Source of the DNA: Microcella sp.
Lineage (GTDB): Bacteria > Actinomycetota > Actinomycetes > Actinomycetales > Microbacteriaceae
Direction of reading: 5' to 3'
Assembly: GCF_019739195.1 (NCBI RefSeq)
Contig: NZ_JAHHDS010000003.1
Location: forward strand, 930,001 to 994,000
Length of the DNA stretch: 64,000 bases
How positions within the stretch are numbered: position 1 is the first letter of the stretch; every line of letters begins with the position of its first letter. Shown here in pieces: positions 11,816 to 19,929 of this stretch. The position numbers and the translations under genes were made by a program. Under the pieces are notes generated by a model. The model made no database searches and had not been told where the DNA came from. It saw only the letters and a list, made by a program, of their open reading frames with translations.

Positions 11816-12146
11816 GCCACTTCGGCGGTCGCTCGGTGCCCTCCGGCAGCAACGCGAAGGCCGCGGCTGAGTCGATGAGGCGCGGCTTCGTGAGCGTCAC
11901 CTCGCCGCCATCGACCCGCAGCCGGGCTGAACCGGCCGCCAGCACGTTGCGCACCCAGTCCGACTGCACGCCGTAGACGGGCACGAAGAGGTACCCGCCG
12001 TCGACCCGGAACGCGTCGAGCGGCGTCTGATACTCGCGACCCGAGACGCGCCCGAGGTGAATGATCGCGGGCCTCACGCCTTTCTTCAGCTCGCGCGGGT
12101 TGAACGTGTACTTGTTCATGCGCGCCCACCATCGCGGCATCGGCAT
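11766..12146 (-). CDS. Nitroreductase-family deazaflavin (F420)-dependent oxidoreductase
   Basis: 126 residues of the Ddn/Rv3547-like split-barrel family. GRVSGREYQTPLDAF and FVPVYGVQSDWVRNVLAAG are the conserved F420-contact strands. Such enzymes use reduced F420 to reduce quinones or nitroaromatics, or act on lipophilic substrates. An AGGAGAG ribosome site seven bases before the ATG supports the start. It begins three bases after the TetR stop and is probably under its control. No F420 biosynthesis gene is visible in the window. Confidence 0.85.
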   Translation of the reverse strand: MPMPRWWARMNKYTFNPRELKKGVRPAIIHLGRVSGREYQTPLDAFRVDGGYLFVPVYGVQSDWVRNVLAAGSARLRVDGGEVTLTKPRLIDSAAAFALLPEGTERPPKWLKLEQYLLTDLESSCS

Positions 12147-12149
12147 CGG

Positions 12150-12854
12150 TCACTCTCCTGTCTTCGCGGCCCGATCCAGGCCGTCGAGCAGCAGGCCGAG
12201 CGTGAACTCGAACTCTGTCTGCGAGTCGCACCATCCCAGCGTCGGGTCGCTGTCGGCATGCAGTTCGGCGGCGACCATGGCCGAGGTGTACGGAAACTGC
12301 TCGGCAAATTGCGCTACGAGATCATCGGTCATCTCGACGCCCTCCATGCTCGGGTCGCCCTCCGATGAGCTGAAGGGCTCTTGCGCGAAGCCGAGCACCA
12401 TGCTGCTGAGCGCGTGCAACCCGCGGTGCGCCGTGCGATAGGAGACTCCACCGCGGATCATCGCGGCGAGCACCGCCTCGAACATCGACTGCACCGCCAA
12501 CGGAATCGTGCTGCGCGACGTGATGAGAGCGGGCGCCCAGGGGTGTCGCAGCATCACGCGACGGGCGGCGAGGCTGCGGGTACGAACATCCGCTCGCCAA
12601 TCGTCTTGCGCCGAGTTCGCGCGTTCGGCGGCCGCCGACGACTCCTCGAGTGCCTCGGTCACGACGCGCTCGACTAGTCCGTCGAGCAGGGCGTCTTTGT
12701 TCGCGACGTGGTGGTACAGCGACATCGCCTCCACCTGCAGCTCTGTCGCCACGCGGCGCATGCTCACGGCCGGCAGCCCTTCAGCGTCAGCGATCGACAT
12801 CGCTGCTTCGAGCACCCGATCGCGCGTGACCGGCTTCCGTTCTGCAGTCGCCAC
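12150..12854 (-). CDS. TetR-family regulator (TetR C-terminal type)
   Basis: 234 residues. The N-terminal HTH (residues about 5-55: TRDRVLEAAMSIADAEG, then MRRVATELQVEAMSLYHHV) is TetR-like, and the longer C-terminal ligand domain resembles TetR_C. The GTG at 12854 is chosen because AGAGG lies just upstream and the HTH starts within ten residues; the reading frame stays open further upstream without a domain. It is divergent from the DUF4386 gene across a 104-base spacer with an ACCTTA/TAAGGT inverted repeat, its likely operator. Confidence 0.87.
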   Translation of the reverse strand: MATAERKPVTRDRVLEAAMSIADAEGLPAVSMRRVATELQVEAMSLYHHVANKDALLDGLVERVVTEALEESSAAAERANSAQDDWRADVRTRSLAARRVMLRHPWAPALITSRSTIPLAVQSMFEAVLAAMIRGGVSYRTAHRGLHALSSMVLGFAQEPFSSSEGDPSMEGVEMTDDLVAQFAEQFPYTSAMVAAELHADSDPTLGWCDSQTEFEFTLGLLLDGLDRAAKTGE

Positions 12855-12903
12855 GGCATCCTCTCGACCCCCTCCATCTTGCGCCACCTTACGATGTATG
12901 GCT

Positions 12904-12920
12904 ACCTTACACCATAAGGT
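12904..12920. promoter_or_regulatory. Putative TetR operator
   Basis: A 6-5-6 inverted repeat, ACCTTA-CACCA-TAAGGT, lies between the divergent TetR and DUF4386 genes. An extra half-site ACCTTA is at 12886-12891. Size and position suit a TetR dimer; binding is inferred. Confidence 0.5.
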
Positions 12921-12958
12921 GCGCGAGTCACGGGCACCCCTCACCGATCGGAGCACTC

Positions 12959-13648
12959 ATGCACCCCCTCTCCCGCACCGCCCGCCTCACCGGCGCGTTC
13001 TATCTCGGCTTGGCCCTCACCGGGATGCTCGGCTTTCTGCTCATCCGGCCGCAGGTCTTCGTCACTGGCGACAGCGCCGCCGTGCTCGAGGCACTTGCCG
13101 GCAATCTGCCCCTTGCGCGCGTCGGCCTGCTGCTCGAACTCGGCATCGTCGTGACGCAGGTGCTGACCGCCCTGTGGTTCTTCAAGCTCTTCCGCGGGGT
13201 GAACGCCTTCGCCGCCGGTGCGCTCGCGACCCTGGGTCTCATGAACGCGGTCGCGATTCTGGGCAGCGCCGCCTCGCTCAGCACCGCCATCCAGCTCGCC
13301 GAGAGCGGCACGGGCGACGCGGCAGTGCAGGTCAGCCTGCTCATCGTTCTCTCTGAGGGCTTCTGGGCCGCGGGCGTCGTCTTCTTCGGAGCCTGGCTGA
13401 TCCCGATGGGACTGCTTGTACTCCAGTCGGGCTTCGCCTGGCGCTGGATCGGCTGGGTGCTCATCGTCGGCGGCATCGGCTACATCGCGAGCATCGTGCT
13501 CGTGACGCTGGCTCCCGAGTCGACCACCGTCGCCGACCTGCTCGTGATTCCTGCCACCGTCGGCGAGTTCTCGATCATGCTCTCGCTACTGATCCGCGGA
13601 GTGCCCGCGCTTGCGGCGGCTCGCCCTCGAGAAACGGTGTCTGCCTGA
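12959..13648 (+). CDS. DUF4386 membrane protein
   Basis: 229 residues with about six hydrophobic helices. The opening RTARLTGAFYLGLALTGMLG and the central LTALWFFKLFRGVN are typical of DUF4386, an integral membrane family of unknown function often next to TetR regulators. GGAG five bases before the ATG supports the start. Divergence from TetR with a shared operator suggests that it is the regulated target. Confidence 0.85.
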   Translation: MHPLSRTARLTGAFYLGLALTGMLGFLLIRPQVFVTGDSAAVLEALAGNLPLARVGLLLELGIVVTQVLTALWFFKLFRGVNAFAAGALATLGLMNAVAILGSAASLSTAIQLAESGTGDAAVQVSLLIVLSEGFWAAGVVFFGAWLIPMGLLVLQSGFAWRWIGWVLIVGGIGYIASIVLVTLAPESTTVADLLVIPATVGEFSIMLSLLIRGVPALAAARPRETVSA

Positions 13649-13662
13649 GGGCCATCACACAG

Positions 13663-13700
13663 AAACGGGCCGCCCGACACACGCGCCGGACGGCCCGTTT
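13663..13700. terminator. Bidirectional hairpin between DUF4386 gene and tRNA-Ala
   Basis: Perfect 10-bp arms, AAACGGGCCG (13663-13672) and CGGCCCGTTT (13691-13700), with an 18-base loop. Each strand ends its hairpin in TTT. It lies between two convergent units and could end both. Confidence 0.75.
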
Positions 13701-13713
13701 CGTGACGGTGGAA

Positions 13714-13789
13714 TGGTGGACCTGAGGGGATTCGAACCCCTGACCTCCTCGATGCGAACGAGGCGCGCTACCAACTGCGCCACAGGCCC
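13714..13789 (-). tRNA. tRNA-Ala (anticodon CGC)
   Basis: A 76-base cloverleaf including an encoded CCA. The acceptor stem GGGCCTG pairs with CAGGTCC and keeps the G3:U70 pair that identifies alanine tRNA. The anticodon stem CCTCG/CGAGG encloses loop TTCGCAT with anticodon CGC, reading GCG. The T arm is AGGGG-TTCGAAT-CCCCT. The 5' end is at 13789 on the minus strand. GCG is a heavily used alanine codon in these genes. Confidence 0.97.
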
Positions 13790-13808
13790 GTAGAGCGTCA
13801 CCACCATA

Positions 13809-14474
13809 TCACCGCGGGTGGGGCGCCTTGAACGCGTCGAGCAGCCACGGCGGAGCATCCCCCGTCACGATCACCTCACGCACGCGTTGCTCGTCACCCG
13901 AGCCCTGCGTGTGCGCCGACAGCGAGAATGCGCCTGCTGGTGCCCGCAGACTCAGGGTCGCCGAGGCCCGCGCGAGCTCGTCGTCGTTCCAGTGCGCATA
14001 CTCTTCGGCCAGCTCGAGTTCGACGCCGTCGCGCGCGACGCGTAACCGCCGTCGGTCGATGTAGGGGCACCAGGGCGGCTCGACGTGATCCATCGGAGTC
14101 CACTCGCGCGCCTCCGAGCGCTCGCGCTCGACGTCGGCGACACCGTGCTCGCCGGCCAACCGGTCGAGCGAACGGCGAAGCACTGCGACGGCATCGTGCA
14201 GAGACAGCGCCGGTTCGTCTCTACCGCCAGATTCCGGTTCGGGATGCTCGCGCAGCGCCGCGACCACCTGAGCGGCCGTGCGGCTCAAGCCGAGCGCCGC
14301 ACCCTCGTCGCGGTGCGCCTCGCACAGCCACAGCTGGTGAGCGGGATGCCCTGGCAGGTCGCCCGACTCACGCGCGTCGGCCGCGCGCACGCACGACACG
14401 AGCGACGCCGAGTCGGCGGGGTCGACGTCAGCACCGCAGACGTCGCACAGAGGCGGTCGCACGCCGACCAGCAT
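13809..14474 (-). CDS. Hypothetical protein with N-terminal zinc knuckle
   Basis: 221 residues, no family recognised. CDVCG near residue 10 and a later LWLCEAHR could form a Cys/His zinc site; the middle is helical and charged, and the C-terminal half (YIDRRRLRVARDGVELELAEEY) looks like a beta-rich domain. The ATG at 14474 lacks a clear ribosome site, and a GTG at 14462 is possible. It lies just upstream of the tRNA on the same strand. Confidence 0.65.
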   Translation of the reverse strand: MLVGVRPPLCDVCGADVDPADSASLVSCVRAADARESGDLPGHPAHQLWLCEAHRDEGAALGLSRTAAQVVAALREHPEPESGGRDEPALSLHDAVAVLRRSLDRLAGEHGVADVERERSEAREWTPMDHVEPPWCPYIDRRRLRVARDGVELELAEEYAHWNDDELARASATLSLRAPAGAFSLSAHTQGSGDEQRVREVIVTGDAPPWLLDAFKAPHPR

Positions 14475-14496
14475 GGCAGACCGGCGACCCGCAGTC

Positions 14497-14664
14497 TCAG
14501 TCGTGTTGCCGCCGGGCGAGCATGAACATCGACACGTTGAGCCGCAAGAACGGCCACAACTGCAGAAACGGGTTGCGTCGTCGGCGCAGTTCGCGCTCGG
14601 ACGGTAGCGGTGCCGCGTCGATGCGCTGCTGCGTCGTGAGCGGAGTGCTCAGTGGTGTGGCCAT
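14497..14664 (-). CDS. Small basic protein downstream of the SQR-like gene
   Basis: 55 residues with a good AGGAG ribosome site seven bases before the ATG. The second half has a run of four arginines (ELRRRRNPF) and then a hydrophobic, aromatic stretch (LQLWPFLRLNVSMFM), which suggests a membrane-surface anchor. It begins 35 bases after the SQR-like stop on the same strand and is probably co-transcribed. No family recognised; it may be an accessory peptide of the oxidoreductase. Confidence 0.6.
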   Translation of the reverse strand: MATPLSTPLTTQQRIDAAPLPSERELRRRRNPFLQLWPFLRLNVSMFMLARRQHD

Positions 14665-14699
14665 GATGGGCTCCTGTCGAGCGGTCGTCGGCGACGTCG

Positions 14700-16163
14700 T
14701 CATTCCGGAATGAGGTACCAGAACGGGTACGCCTTGGCCTTGTAGAGGAAGGCGCTGTGCAGCAGCCGCTTGACCCAGTGCGCCGCGAGCCCGACTTCGC
14801 CCGTGGTGGCGCCTAGCTCGCGCCCGGCCCCCTCGGGGTGTCGCTTCACATCGGGCACGATCGGTGTCATCGTCATCGCCGCGGCGGATCCGTTCGTGTA
14901 GCTGACGCCCATCGATGCGATGCACGCCGCGGGCAGATCGGCCATCGAGGCCGTGTGCGTCGCGACGGTGTCGCCTGCCGTGATCATGTCGACGATGCTC
15001 AGCGCGACCGCTTTACCCATGGCTCCCGAGGGCATGCCCGTGCGGGGCGGGGCCGGCGCGATCGCGATGCCCTGCGGCGTGTAGCGCGGCTCAGTGATCT
15101 GGTGCGGCGGAGCGAAAGCTATGCCGATGGCGAAGACGTTCGGGTGGCCCGGCACCTGATACGTGCGCGGCCAGTCATCGCCGCTCCACTCGGCGAAGGG
15201 CTTCTGCGAGTAGTCGGCGTCGACTTTCATGAAACCGCTCGGTGCGAACAGGGCTTCGCGGATGCTCTCTCCGCGCCGATCGTACGCTTCAAGGTGCACG
15301 CCCTTGAACGGCGGCAGCAGCATCGCGAAGTCGTAGGGCAGCTCGGCCATCTCGCCGTCGAGCTGGCGGTACCGGATGAATCCCGGTTCGATCGAGTCGA
15401 CGGCCGCCTCGGTGATGGCCTTGACGCCGCGCTCGCGGAAGAGCGAGAGCATCCACTCTTCGCTCGTCATTCGCTGACCTTTCTTGTCGAAGACCATGCC
15501 TCCGACTCCGAAGTCGCCCAACTCGACCTCGTTGGTGAGGTAGACGACATCGGCGAGGTCGCGCACTCCGGCGCGACGCAGCTCGTGCTCGACATTGAAG
15601 GCGTACTCGAACGCCGCGCCCTCGCAGGTGCACGTGCCATGACCGACACCGATGACGAGAGTCTGGCGCTCGCCGGCCTTGAGCTTCGCGATCACGGCGG
15701 CCAGTTCGTGCGCAGCGTGCTCGGCGTGAGCGGGAGTGCAGACCGAGACCGTGTGACCCATGTCGGGGCCGAGCCCGGGGGTGGCTTCGAAGTTCAACTG
15801 CGGGCCGGTGGCGTTGATGAGGTAGTCGTAGCGCACGCGCTCGGTCTGGCCTTCACGGCCCTCCTGGGTGTAGACGATGTCGACCGCGCCCTGGGCGCTG
15901 ACGTCGTCTCCCTCCGGGCGGATCGCGACGGCCTTCGCCTGCCTAAAGTCGACGCCCTTGCGCTTGTAGACGGGAGCGAGCGGAAAGACGACGCGCTTGC
16001 TCGGCATACGGTCGACCCCGACCCAGATGTTCGAGGGAATCCAGTTCCACTTCGAGTTGGGCGAGACTACGACGACGCGGTGGTCGCGGCCGAGCTTGCG
16101 GCGCAGAGTGAGAGCGGCGGTGTGGCCGGAGACTCCGGCTCCGAGAACGACGACGGTGGCCAT
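14700..16163 (-). CDS. Sulfide:quinone oxidoreductase-like FAD/NAD-binding protein
   Basis: 487 residues. The N-terminal Rossmann motif VVVLGAGVSGHTAA (residues 4-17) binds FAD; KWNWIPSNIWVGVDRM and INATGPQLNFEATPGLG follow the SQR/DsrE-associated pattern. Cysteines at 142, 178/180 (GHGTCTCEGAAFEY) and 414 (PAACIAS) are candidates for the redox-active cysteines of SQR enzymes, which oxidise sulfide to polysulfide and pass electrons to quinone at the membrane. A hydrophobic C-terminus (AFLYKAKAYPFWYLI) could touch the membrane. A long palindrome of the CsoR/CstR operator type lies 50 bases upstream and supports a sulfur role. NDH-2-like alternatives are less likely given the cysteines. Confidence 0.82.
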   Translation of the reverse strand: MATVVVLGAGVSGHTAALTLRRKLGRDHRVVVVSPNSKWNWIPSNIWVGVDRMPSKRVVFPLAPVYKRKGVDFRQAKAVAIRPEGDDVSAQGAVDIVYTQEGREGQTERVRYDYLINATGPQLNFEATPGLGPDMGHTVSVCTPAHAEHAAHELAAVIAKLKAGERQTLVIGVGHGTCTCEGAAFEYAFNVEHELRRAGVRDLADVVYLTNEVELGDFGVGGMVFDKKGQRMTSEEWMLSLFRERGVKAITEAAVDSIEPGFIRYRQLDGEMAELPYDFAMLLPPFKGVHLEAYDRRGESIREALFAPSGFMKVDADYSQKPFAEWSGDDWPRTYQVPGHPNVFAIGIAFAPPHQITEPRYTPQGIAIAPAPPRTGMPSGAMGKAVALSIVDMITAGDTVATHTASMADLPAACIASMGVSYTNGSAAAMTMTPIVPDVKRHPEGAGRELGATTGEVGLAAHWVKRLLHSAFLYKAKAYPFWYLIPE

Positions 16164-16212
16164 GAGAAGTGCCTCGATTCCCCGGCGGCTTCGCCGGCGA
16201 GGCCACGCTATT

Positions 16213-16236
16213 CCTGATACCCCGAGGGGTATCAGG
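16213..16236. promoter_or_regulatory. 24-bp palindromic operator upstream of the SQR-like gene
   Basis: Two perfect 11-base arms, CCTGATACCCC and its reverse complement, surround a GA centre. The ATACCCC-GGGGTAT core is the form recognised by CsoR/CstR-family repressors that sense copper or persulfide. It is 50 bases upstream of the ATG at 16163, where a repressor could block transcription. No CsoR-like gene is in the window. Confidence 0.7.
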
Positions 16237-16259
16237 GGCTTAGGTCCTGACTTGCCCGA

Positions 16260-17225
16260 TCAGCTGGCCGCGCGCCGGCGGCGCAGCACCTCATCGAGGT
16301 CGGGCGGGCGGGTCGGCAACTGGTCGACGAGGCCCATGCGGTCGAAGCGGCTCGCGGCAGGGCGCTCGACCTCGCGCGACTCCCCCTCCGAAGTTGTGGA
16401 AGCCCACTCCGAAGTTGTGGAAGTCGCGCGGGCAGCAATCGTGGCTGCGGCGGCGTCGGATGCTGCGGCCGCAACGCGCTGCGCCCGCTCGGCTTCGGCG
16501 GCAGCCGCAGCGAGCGCCGCCGCGTGGTCGAGCGCAGGAGCGGCAGCCCCGGCCGGCACGACCGGCGCACTGAGGTAGCTCGGCTTCGGCAGAGGCACAG
16601 GTGTCCACTCGCGACGCACGGCCGGAGGCGCACGGCGCACGGGCGGCGCGAGGTCGACGAACTGCGAGGCGGCGACGCCAGCGACGGGGGCGGTGCGACG
16701 ACGCTGTGCGCGAGCGAGTCCGCTGAGCAGCGTCACGCCGCTGATGGCGACGAACGCAGCGAAGCCCGCCCAGGCCCACGCGCCCGAGACGAGCGCCACG
16801 ACGATGCCGACGATCGAGAGCAGGGTCAGCAACGAGGTGACGGCACGCGAGCGTCGCAAACGACGCTGACCGAGACGTGCAGCATCCACTTCGGCCATGA
16901 GGCCGGGCGCCGACTCAGAGAGCCGCGCCCGCAACGCCCGCTGCGCCGCAGCCTCGCGGGCACGCGCGATCGCCAGTTCTTCACGCTGTCGCGCGGCCAG
17001 AGTGCGCTGTTGCGCCGCGACATCGCGGGCCGTCAGCTCGGCGCGCACTTCGGCGGGAACCTCGGCGGTCTGCGCCATGATGCGCAGGGTCTGCTGCAGT
17101 CGCACGGCGTTGCGCTCGGTCGCGAGGTACTCTGCGCGACGGCGCCACATGGGCACGAGATAGAGCAGCCAGAGCGCGGCCGCGAGAGCGATGAGGATCG
17201 CTGTGCCACCGCCGGTCTCGAGCAT
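16260..17225 (-). CDS. Hypothetical membrane protein with coiled-coil and Ala-rich tail
   Basis: 321 residues. One membrane helix at residues 8-25 is followed by a helical, Arg/Glu/Ala-rich region (about 30-120), two more helices (about 128-170), a Pro-rich linker, and an Ala-rich tail with the repeat STTSEWASTTSEGE. That tail is encoded by two direct copies of a 17-base element that also occurs near 36.45 kb. The ATG has no ribosome site but TACCGT exactly six bases upstream, so it looks leaderless. Function unknown. Confidence 0.75.
   Translation of the reverse strand: MLETGGGTAILIALAAALWLLYLVPMWRRRAEYLATERNAVRLQQTLRIMAQTAEVPAEVRAELTARDVAAQQRTLAARQREELAIARAREAAAQRALRARLSESAPGLMAEVDAARLGQRRLRRSRAVTSLLTLLSIVGIVVALVSGAWAWAGFAAFVAISGVTLLSGLARAQRRRTAPVAGVAASQFVDLAPPVRRAPPAVRREWTPVPLPKPSYLSAPVVPAGAAAPALDHAAALAAAAAEAERAQRVAAAASDAAAATIAARATSTTSEWASTTSEGESREVERPAASRFDRMGLVDQLPTRPPDLDEVLRRRRAAS
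16386..16423. repeat. Two direct copies of CTCCGAAGTTGTGGAAG inside a gene
   Basis: Copies lie at 16386-16402 and 16407-16423, 21 bases apart, within the 3' part of the membrane-protein gene. The same 17-mer and its near-perfect complement occur at 36450-36492. A 17-mer recurring by chance in 64 kb is very unlikely. Confidence 0.85.
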
Positions 17226-17231
17226 GTCGTA

Positions 17232-17237
17232 ACGGTA
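17232..17237 (-). promoter_or_regulatory. -10 box of leaderless gene (start 17225)
   Basis: TACCGT, six bases before the ATG at 17225; no Shine-Dalgarno sequence is present. Confidence 0.5.
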
Positions 17238-17327
17238 CGATTCGAGAGCCGGTCGTCACCGGAGGCCAGCGGAGTGTCTGCAGACCCGCGGCGTGTTCGC
17301 CCCCCTATCGCCATGCCGAGGAGACCC

Positions 17328-18029
17328 GTGTCGTCGAGCCCCGCCCCCGAGACCGTCACCACCGAACCGCGCCGTATCTCGAGCCTGTTCGGCAACGTCG
17401 AGCTCATGATCGTCATCATGCTCGGCATCGTGTCGGTCGTGACGGCCTACGCTTCGTTCCAAGCCGCGCTCTACGGCTCGAAGATGGACTCGTTCTACGC
17501 GCAGTCGACTCGCCTCACCGCCGAAGCCGAGTCGGCTTACCTCGAAGGCAACCAGCAGTACGTGCAAGACTCCGCGACGCTCGCCCGCCTTCTCGAGCTC
17601 GAGGTTGAGATATCGGCGACTGACCCCGTCATCGCGCAGCTCGCCAGCGAGAAGCACGAGCTGCTGAGCTTCGTCTCTGTGTCAGACGAGCTCGCTGCGG
17701 CCATCGCGTGGGCCGACGCCGAGAACGAGGCCGACCCCGACTTCTACACTCCCCCGCAGAACGACGACGCCTACCTCGAGAGCCTGTTCGGCACCTGGAA
17801 CGTGCTCAACGACGAAGCCGCCGAGGCCACGCTGAACGGTGACGAGGCGAACACCTACGGCGACCGGCTCACGCTCAACACCGTGCTCTTCGCCGTGTCG
17901 CTGTTCTTGCTCGGTGTCGCGGCCGTGCTCAAGAGCCGTCGTGCGCAGTACGCGCTCATCGGCGTGAGCACCGCCATCTTTGCTGGCGGTCTCGCACTGA
18001 CGGTGTCGATTCCGTTCGTCTCGCTCTAG
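17328..18029 (+). CDS. Hypothetical membrane protein (coiled-coil between membrane helices)
   Basis: 233 residues from the GTG at 17328, which has GAGGAG four bases upstream; an ATG at 17313 is in frame but lacks a ribosome site. One membrane helix (about 25-45) precedes a long acidic helical region (to about 175), then two helices at the C-terminus. This layout resembles uncharacterised actinobacterial membrane proteins similar to DUF4337; I am not sure of the family. Its stop TAG overlaps the opposing gene's TAG in the palindrome CTAG. Confidence 0.7.
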   Translation: MSSSPAPETVTTEPRRISSLFGNVELMIVIMLGIVSVVTAYASFQAALYGSKMDSFYAQSTRLTAEAESAYLEGNQQYVQDSATLARLLELEVEISATDPVIAQLASEKHELLSFVSVSDELAAAIAWADAENEADPDFYTPPQNDDAYLESLFGTWNVLNDEAAEATLNGDEANTYGDRLTLNTVLFAVSLFLLGVAAVLKSRRAQYALIGVSTAIFAGGLALTVSIPFVSL

Positions 18030-18565
18030 CCGAGCTCGTAGGCGCCCCGCAGCCAGTTGACGAGCTCATCGTCGATGTCGTCGAGCGTGCGCACATCGAC
18101 CCGGTGCGTACACATGCCCTTCACGGCAAGGAGGCGCTCGCTCGCCGGAGCGTCTCCGAGATTGAGGCCCAGGGCGATGCGCTGAGCGCTCGCTGGTTCG
18201 ATGAGAGCAAACTGCTTGCGGCGGCGCAACGAGACCGAGGTGCGCTTGGGGGCGATCTCGACATCGCCGCCGAGCGACAGTGCGATCTCGACGAGCCGAT
18301 CGTGCAGCGGCCGTAGCCCCGCCTTTGCGCCCGCGTACTGCCCATCGACCAGGTCGTCGTCGGTGCGCTCGATTCCACGCTCCCGATGCAGCAAGGCGAT
18401 CGAGTTGGCGAAGCCATGTGTCACGCCGTGCGCTGACTTGAGGTGGGCGAGCAACTGCCCGTGCTTCTCGAGCCCCGTCCGGTCGAGGATGCTTGACCAC
18501 TGCTCAAGCGACCTGCCGGTCTTCTCTGGCAGCGACTCAATGAGCTTTTTCGTTGCGTCGTCCAT
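18026..18565 (-). CDS. DUF4287/DUF5655-type protein
   Basis: 179 residues. The N-terminal KTGRSLEQWSSILDRTG with AHGVTHGFAN is the DUF4287 pattern, and the C-terminal half (PLHDRLVEIALSLG, SLRRRKQFALIEPAS) matches the DUF5655-like domain. Function unknown; members are small cytoplasmic proteins found near DUF1801-like genes. GGAGG five bases before the ATG sets the start. A second protein of the same layout is at 62525-63064. Confidence 0.78.
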   Translation of the reverse strand: MDDATKKLIESLPEKTGRSLEQWSSILDRTGLEKHGQLLAHLKSAHGVTHGFANSIALLHRERGIERTDDDLVDGQYAGAKAGLRPLHDRLVEIALSLGGDVEIAPKRTSVSLRRRKQFALIEPASAQRIALGLNLGDAPASERLLAVKGMCTHRVDVRTLDDIDDELVNWLRGAYELG

Positions 18566-18593
18566 ATCAGCCTCCACGTCTCCGATCGCTCGA

Positions 18594-18995
18594 TCACGCG
18601 GCCTGCACTGCGCCGATGATAAGTCCCATGATGGCGAAGACGAAGACGAGGTAGACGGCATCGATCACAAGTAGCATGCCGCGTCGCCGCTCGAAGAGCC
18701 CGACCACAACGAGGGGTGCGGCGGCGAAGGTCAGCCCTGCCACGAAGCCGGCGAGCAGTCCGCCGATGGCGCCCAAGGTGCCGATGAAGGCTGAGAGGCT
18801 GAGCGCGATCACGACGGAGAGGATGGCCGACCCGCCGAACACACGCAATGATCCCGACTTCAGCTGCTCGTCGCTCAGTTCAGTGAGTCTCTGCCACGGC
18901 TTGGCCACCAGCAGTCCGAACCACAGGCCGCCGAGCACGAACATCGCGAGCGCTGCGAGGCCGACCGCAATGGGGTTGATAGCGATGTCCGTCAT
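18594..18995 (-). CDS. DUF1761 membrane protein
   Basis: 133 residues with four hydrophobic helices; the opening INPIAVGLAALAMFVLGGLW and LVAKPW follow the DUF1761 pattern. Function unknown. An AAAGGAG ribosome site supports the ATG. It is 28 bases upstream of the DUF4287-type gene on the same strand, so the two probably share a transcript. Confidence 0.82.
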   Translation of the reverse strand: MTDIAINPIAVGLAALAMFVLGGLWFGLLVAKPWQRLTELSDEQLKSGSLRVFGGSAILSVVIALSLSAFIGTLGAIGGLLAGFVAGLTFAAAPLVVVGLFERRRGMLLVIDAVYLVFVFAIMGLIIGAVQAA

Positions 18996-19080
18996 GCGTA
19001 GCTCCTTTCGCTGGAGCCGCGCCCTGCGGCTTCCGCGAGAAGACTGTAGGTGCCGGCCAGATGTCCCGAATTGGAGAAAG

Positions 19081-19929
19081 TTACCGCTCTCGCGCTACCG
19101 GCACATCGTCGAGGGGGACGAAGCTGGCGAACTCGAGGCCGTGCTCGCGCAGGCCTTCAACGAAGCGCTGAGGGCTCGTACCTGCGAAGCGCGTGAAGGC
19201 GTGGATGCCGTGCGACTGGTCGTAGTATCCGTGCTCCGCGACGAGCTCCGACCAGGGCGGCAGCGGATCGCGGACACTCAGGCTCGCCAGTAGCGCCGAG
19301 AACCGTGCGACGTCGGCGAATCGCTTGGGTCCGAGTCCGCACCGACGGGTGAACCGCCCCGAGAGCGCACGGCTGGTCAGACCAAGCTCGTGCGCTACGT
19401 GTGCCACTTCGCGTGCCGGATCTGCCTCGAATGCAGTTCGCGCGGCCCTCACGAGCGGGTCGATCGCCTTCGGGCGGAAGCGTCGCTCGAGCAGCTCGGC
19501 GAGAGCGCCTAGCAGTGCTTCCGCGTCGGCGCCGTCATGGGCCAGCTCGACCACGCTGGTCACGCCCGGCAGGACGATCTCGCCAGGTACGACGGCGTCG
19601 ACGAGCGAGCCGACAGGGAGTTCAGCGAGTGCGCCGATGCCGTCTGCCGAGAATTCTGCGACGAGCATCCGCAACCGCTCCGGATTCTCATTGATCAGGT
19701 ACTCGGTCTGCACTCCCGCAAGAAAAGGCCCCGTGAGTTCGATCCCCGTCTCTCGTCCGCCGCGCTGCAGCTGTCGATACGGACCAGACAGATTGACGAT
19801 CAGGTGCGGGCGAGGGTTCGGCAAAACTTTCTCGAAGCGCCGCAGCCCCGCGCCCTCGAGAAACCAGAGCGCCGTCACGACGTCTTCGAGCACCGTGGGC
19901 ACAGGATGCCCGACCATCGTCGGTTGCAT
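19081..19929 (-). CDS. AraC-family transcriptional regulator
   Basis: 282 residues. The C-terminal part has paired helix-turn-helix motifs: VAHVAHELGLTSRALSGRF and the AraC signature-like YYDQSHGIHAFTRFAG with SPQRF. The N-terminal half (LPNPRPHLIVNLSG, GPFLAGVQTEY) resembles the DUF6597-type sensor of this subfamily. The ATG overlaps the last base of the GNAT stop codon, so it belongs to the galU-rimJ unit by position, though its job is probably separate. Confidence 0.85.
   Translation of the reverse strand: MQPTMVGHPVPTVLEDVVTALWFLEGAGLRRFEKVLPNPRPHLIVNLSGPYRQLQRGGRETGIELTGPFLAGVQTEYLINENPERLRMLVAEFSADGIGALAELPVGSLVDAVVPGEIVLPGVTSVVELAHDGADAEALLGALAELLERRFRPKAIDPLVRAARTAFEADPAREVAHVAHELGLTSRALSGRFTRRCGLGPKRFADVARFSALLASLSVRDPLPPWSELVAEHGYYDQSHGIHAFTRFAGTSPQRFVEGLREHGLEFASFVPLDDVPVARER

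Noticed and set aside
14838-16217. 459-codon open frame on the plus strand
   Set aside because: Mirror frame of the SQR-like gene, which has clear FAD and cysteine motifs.
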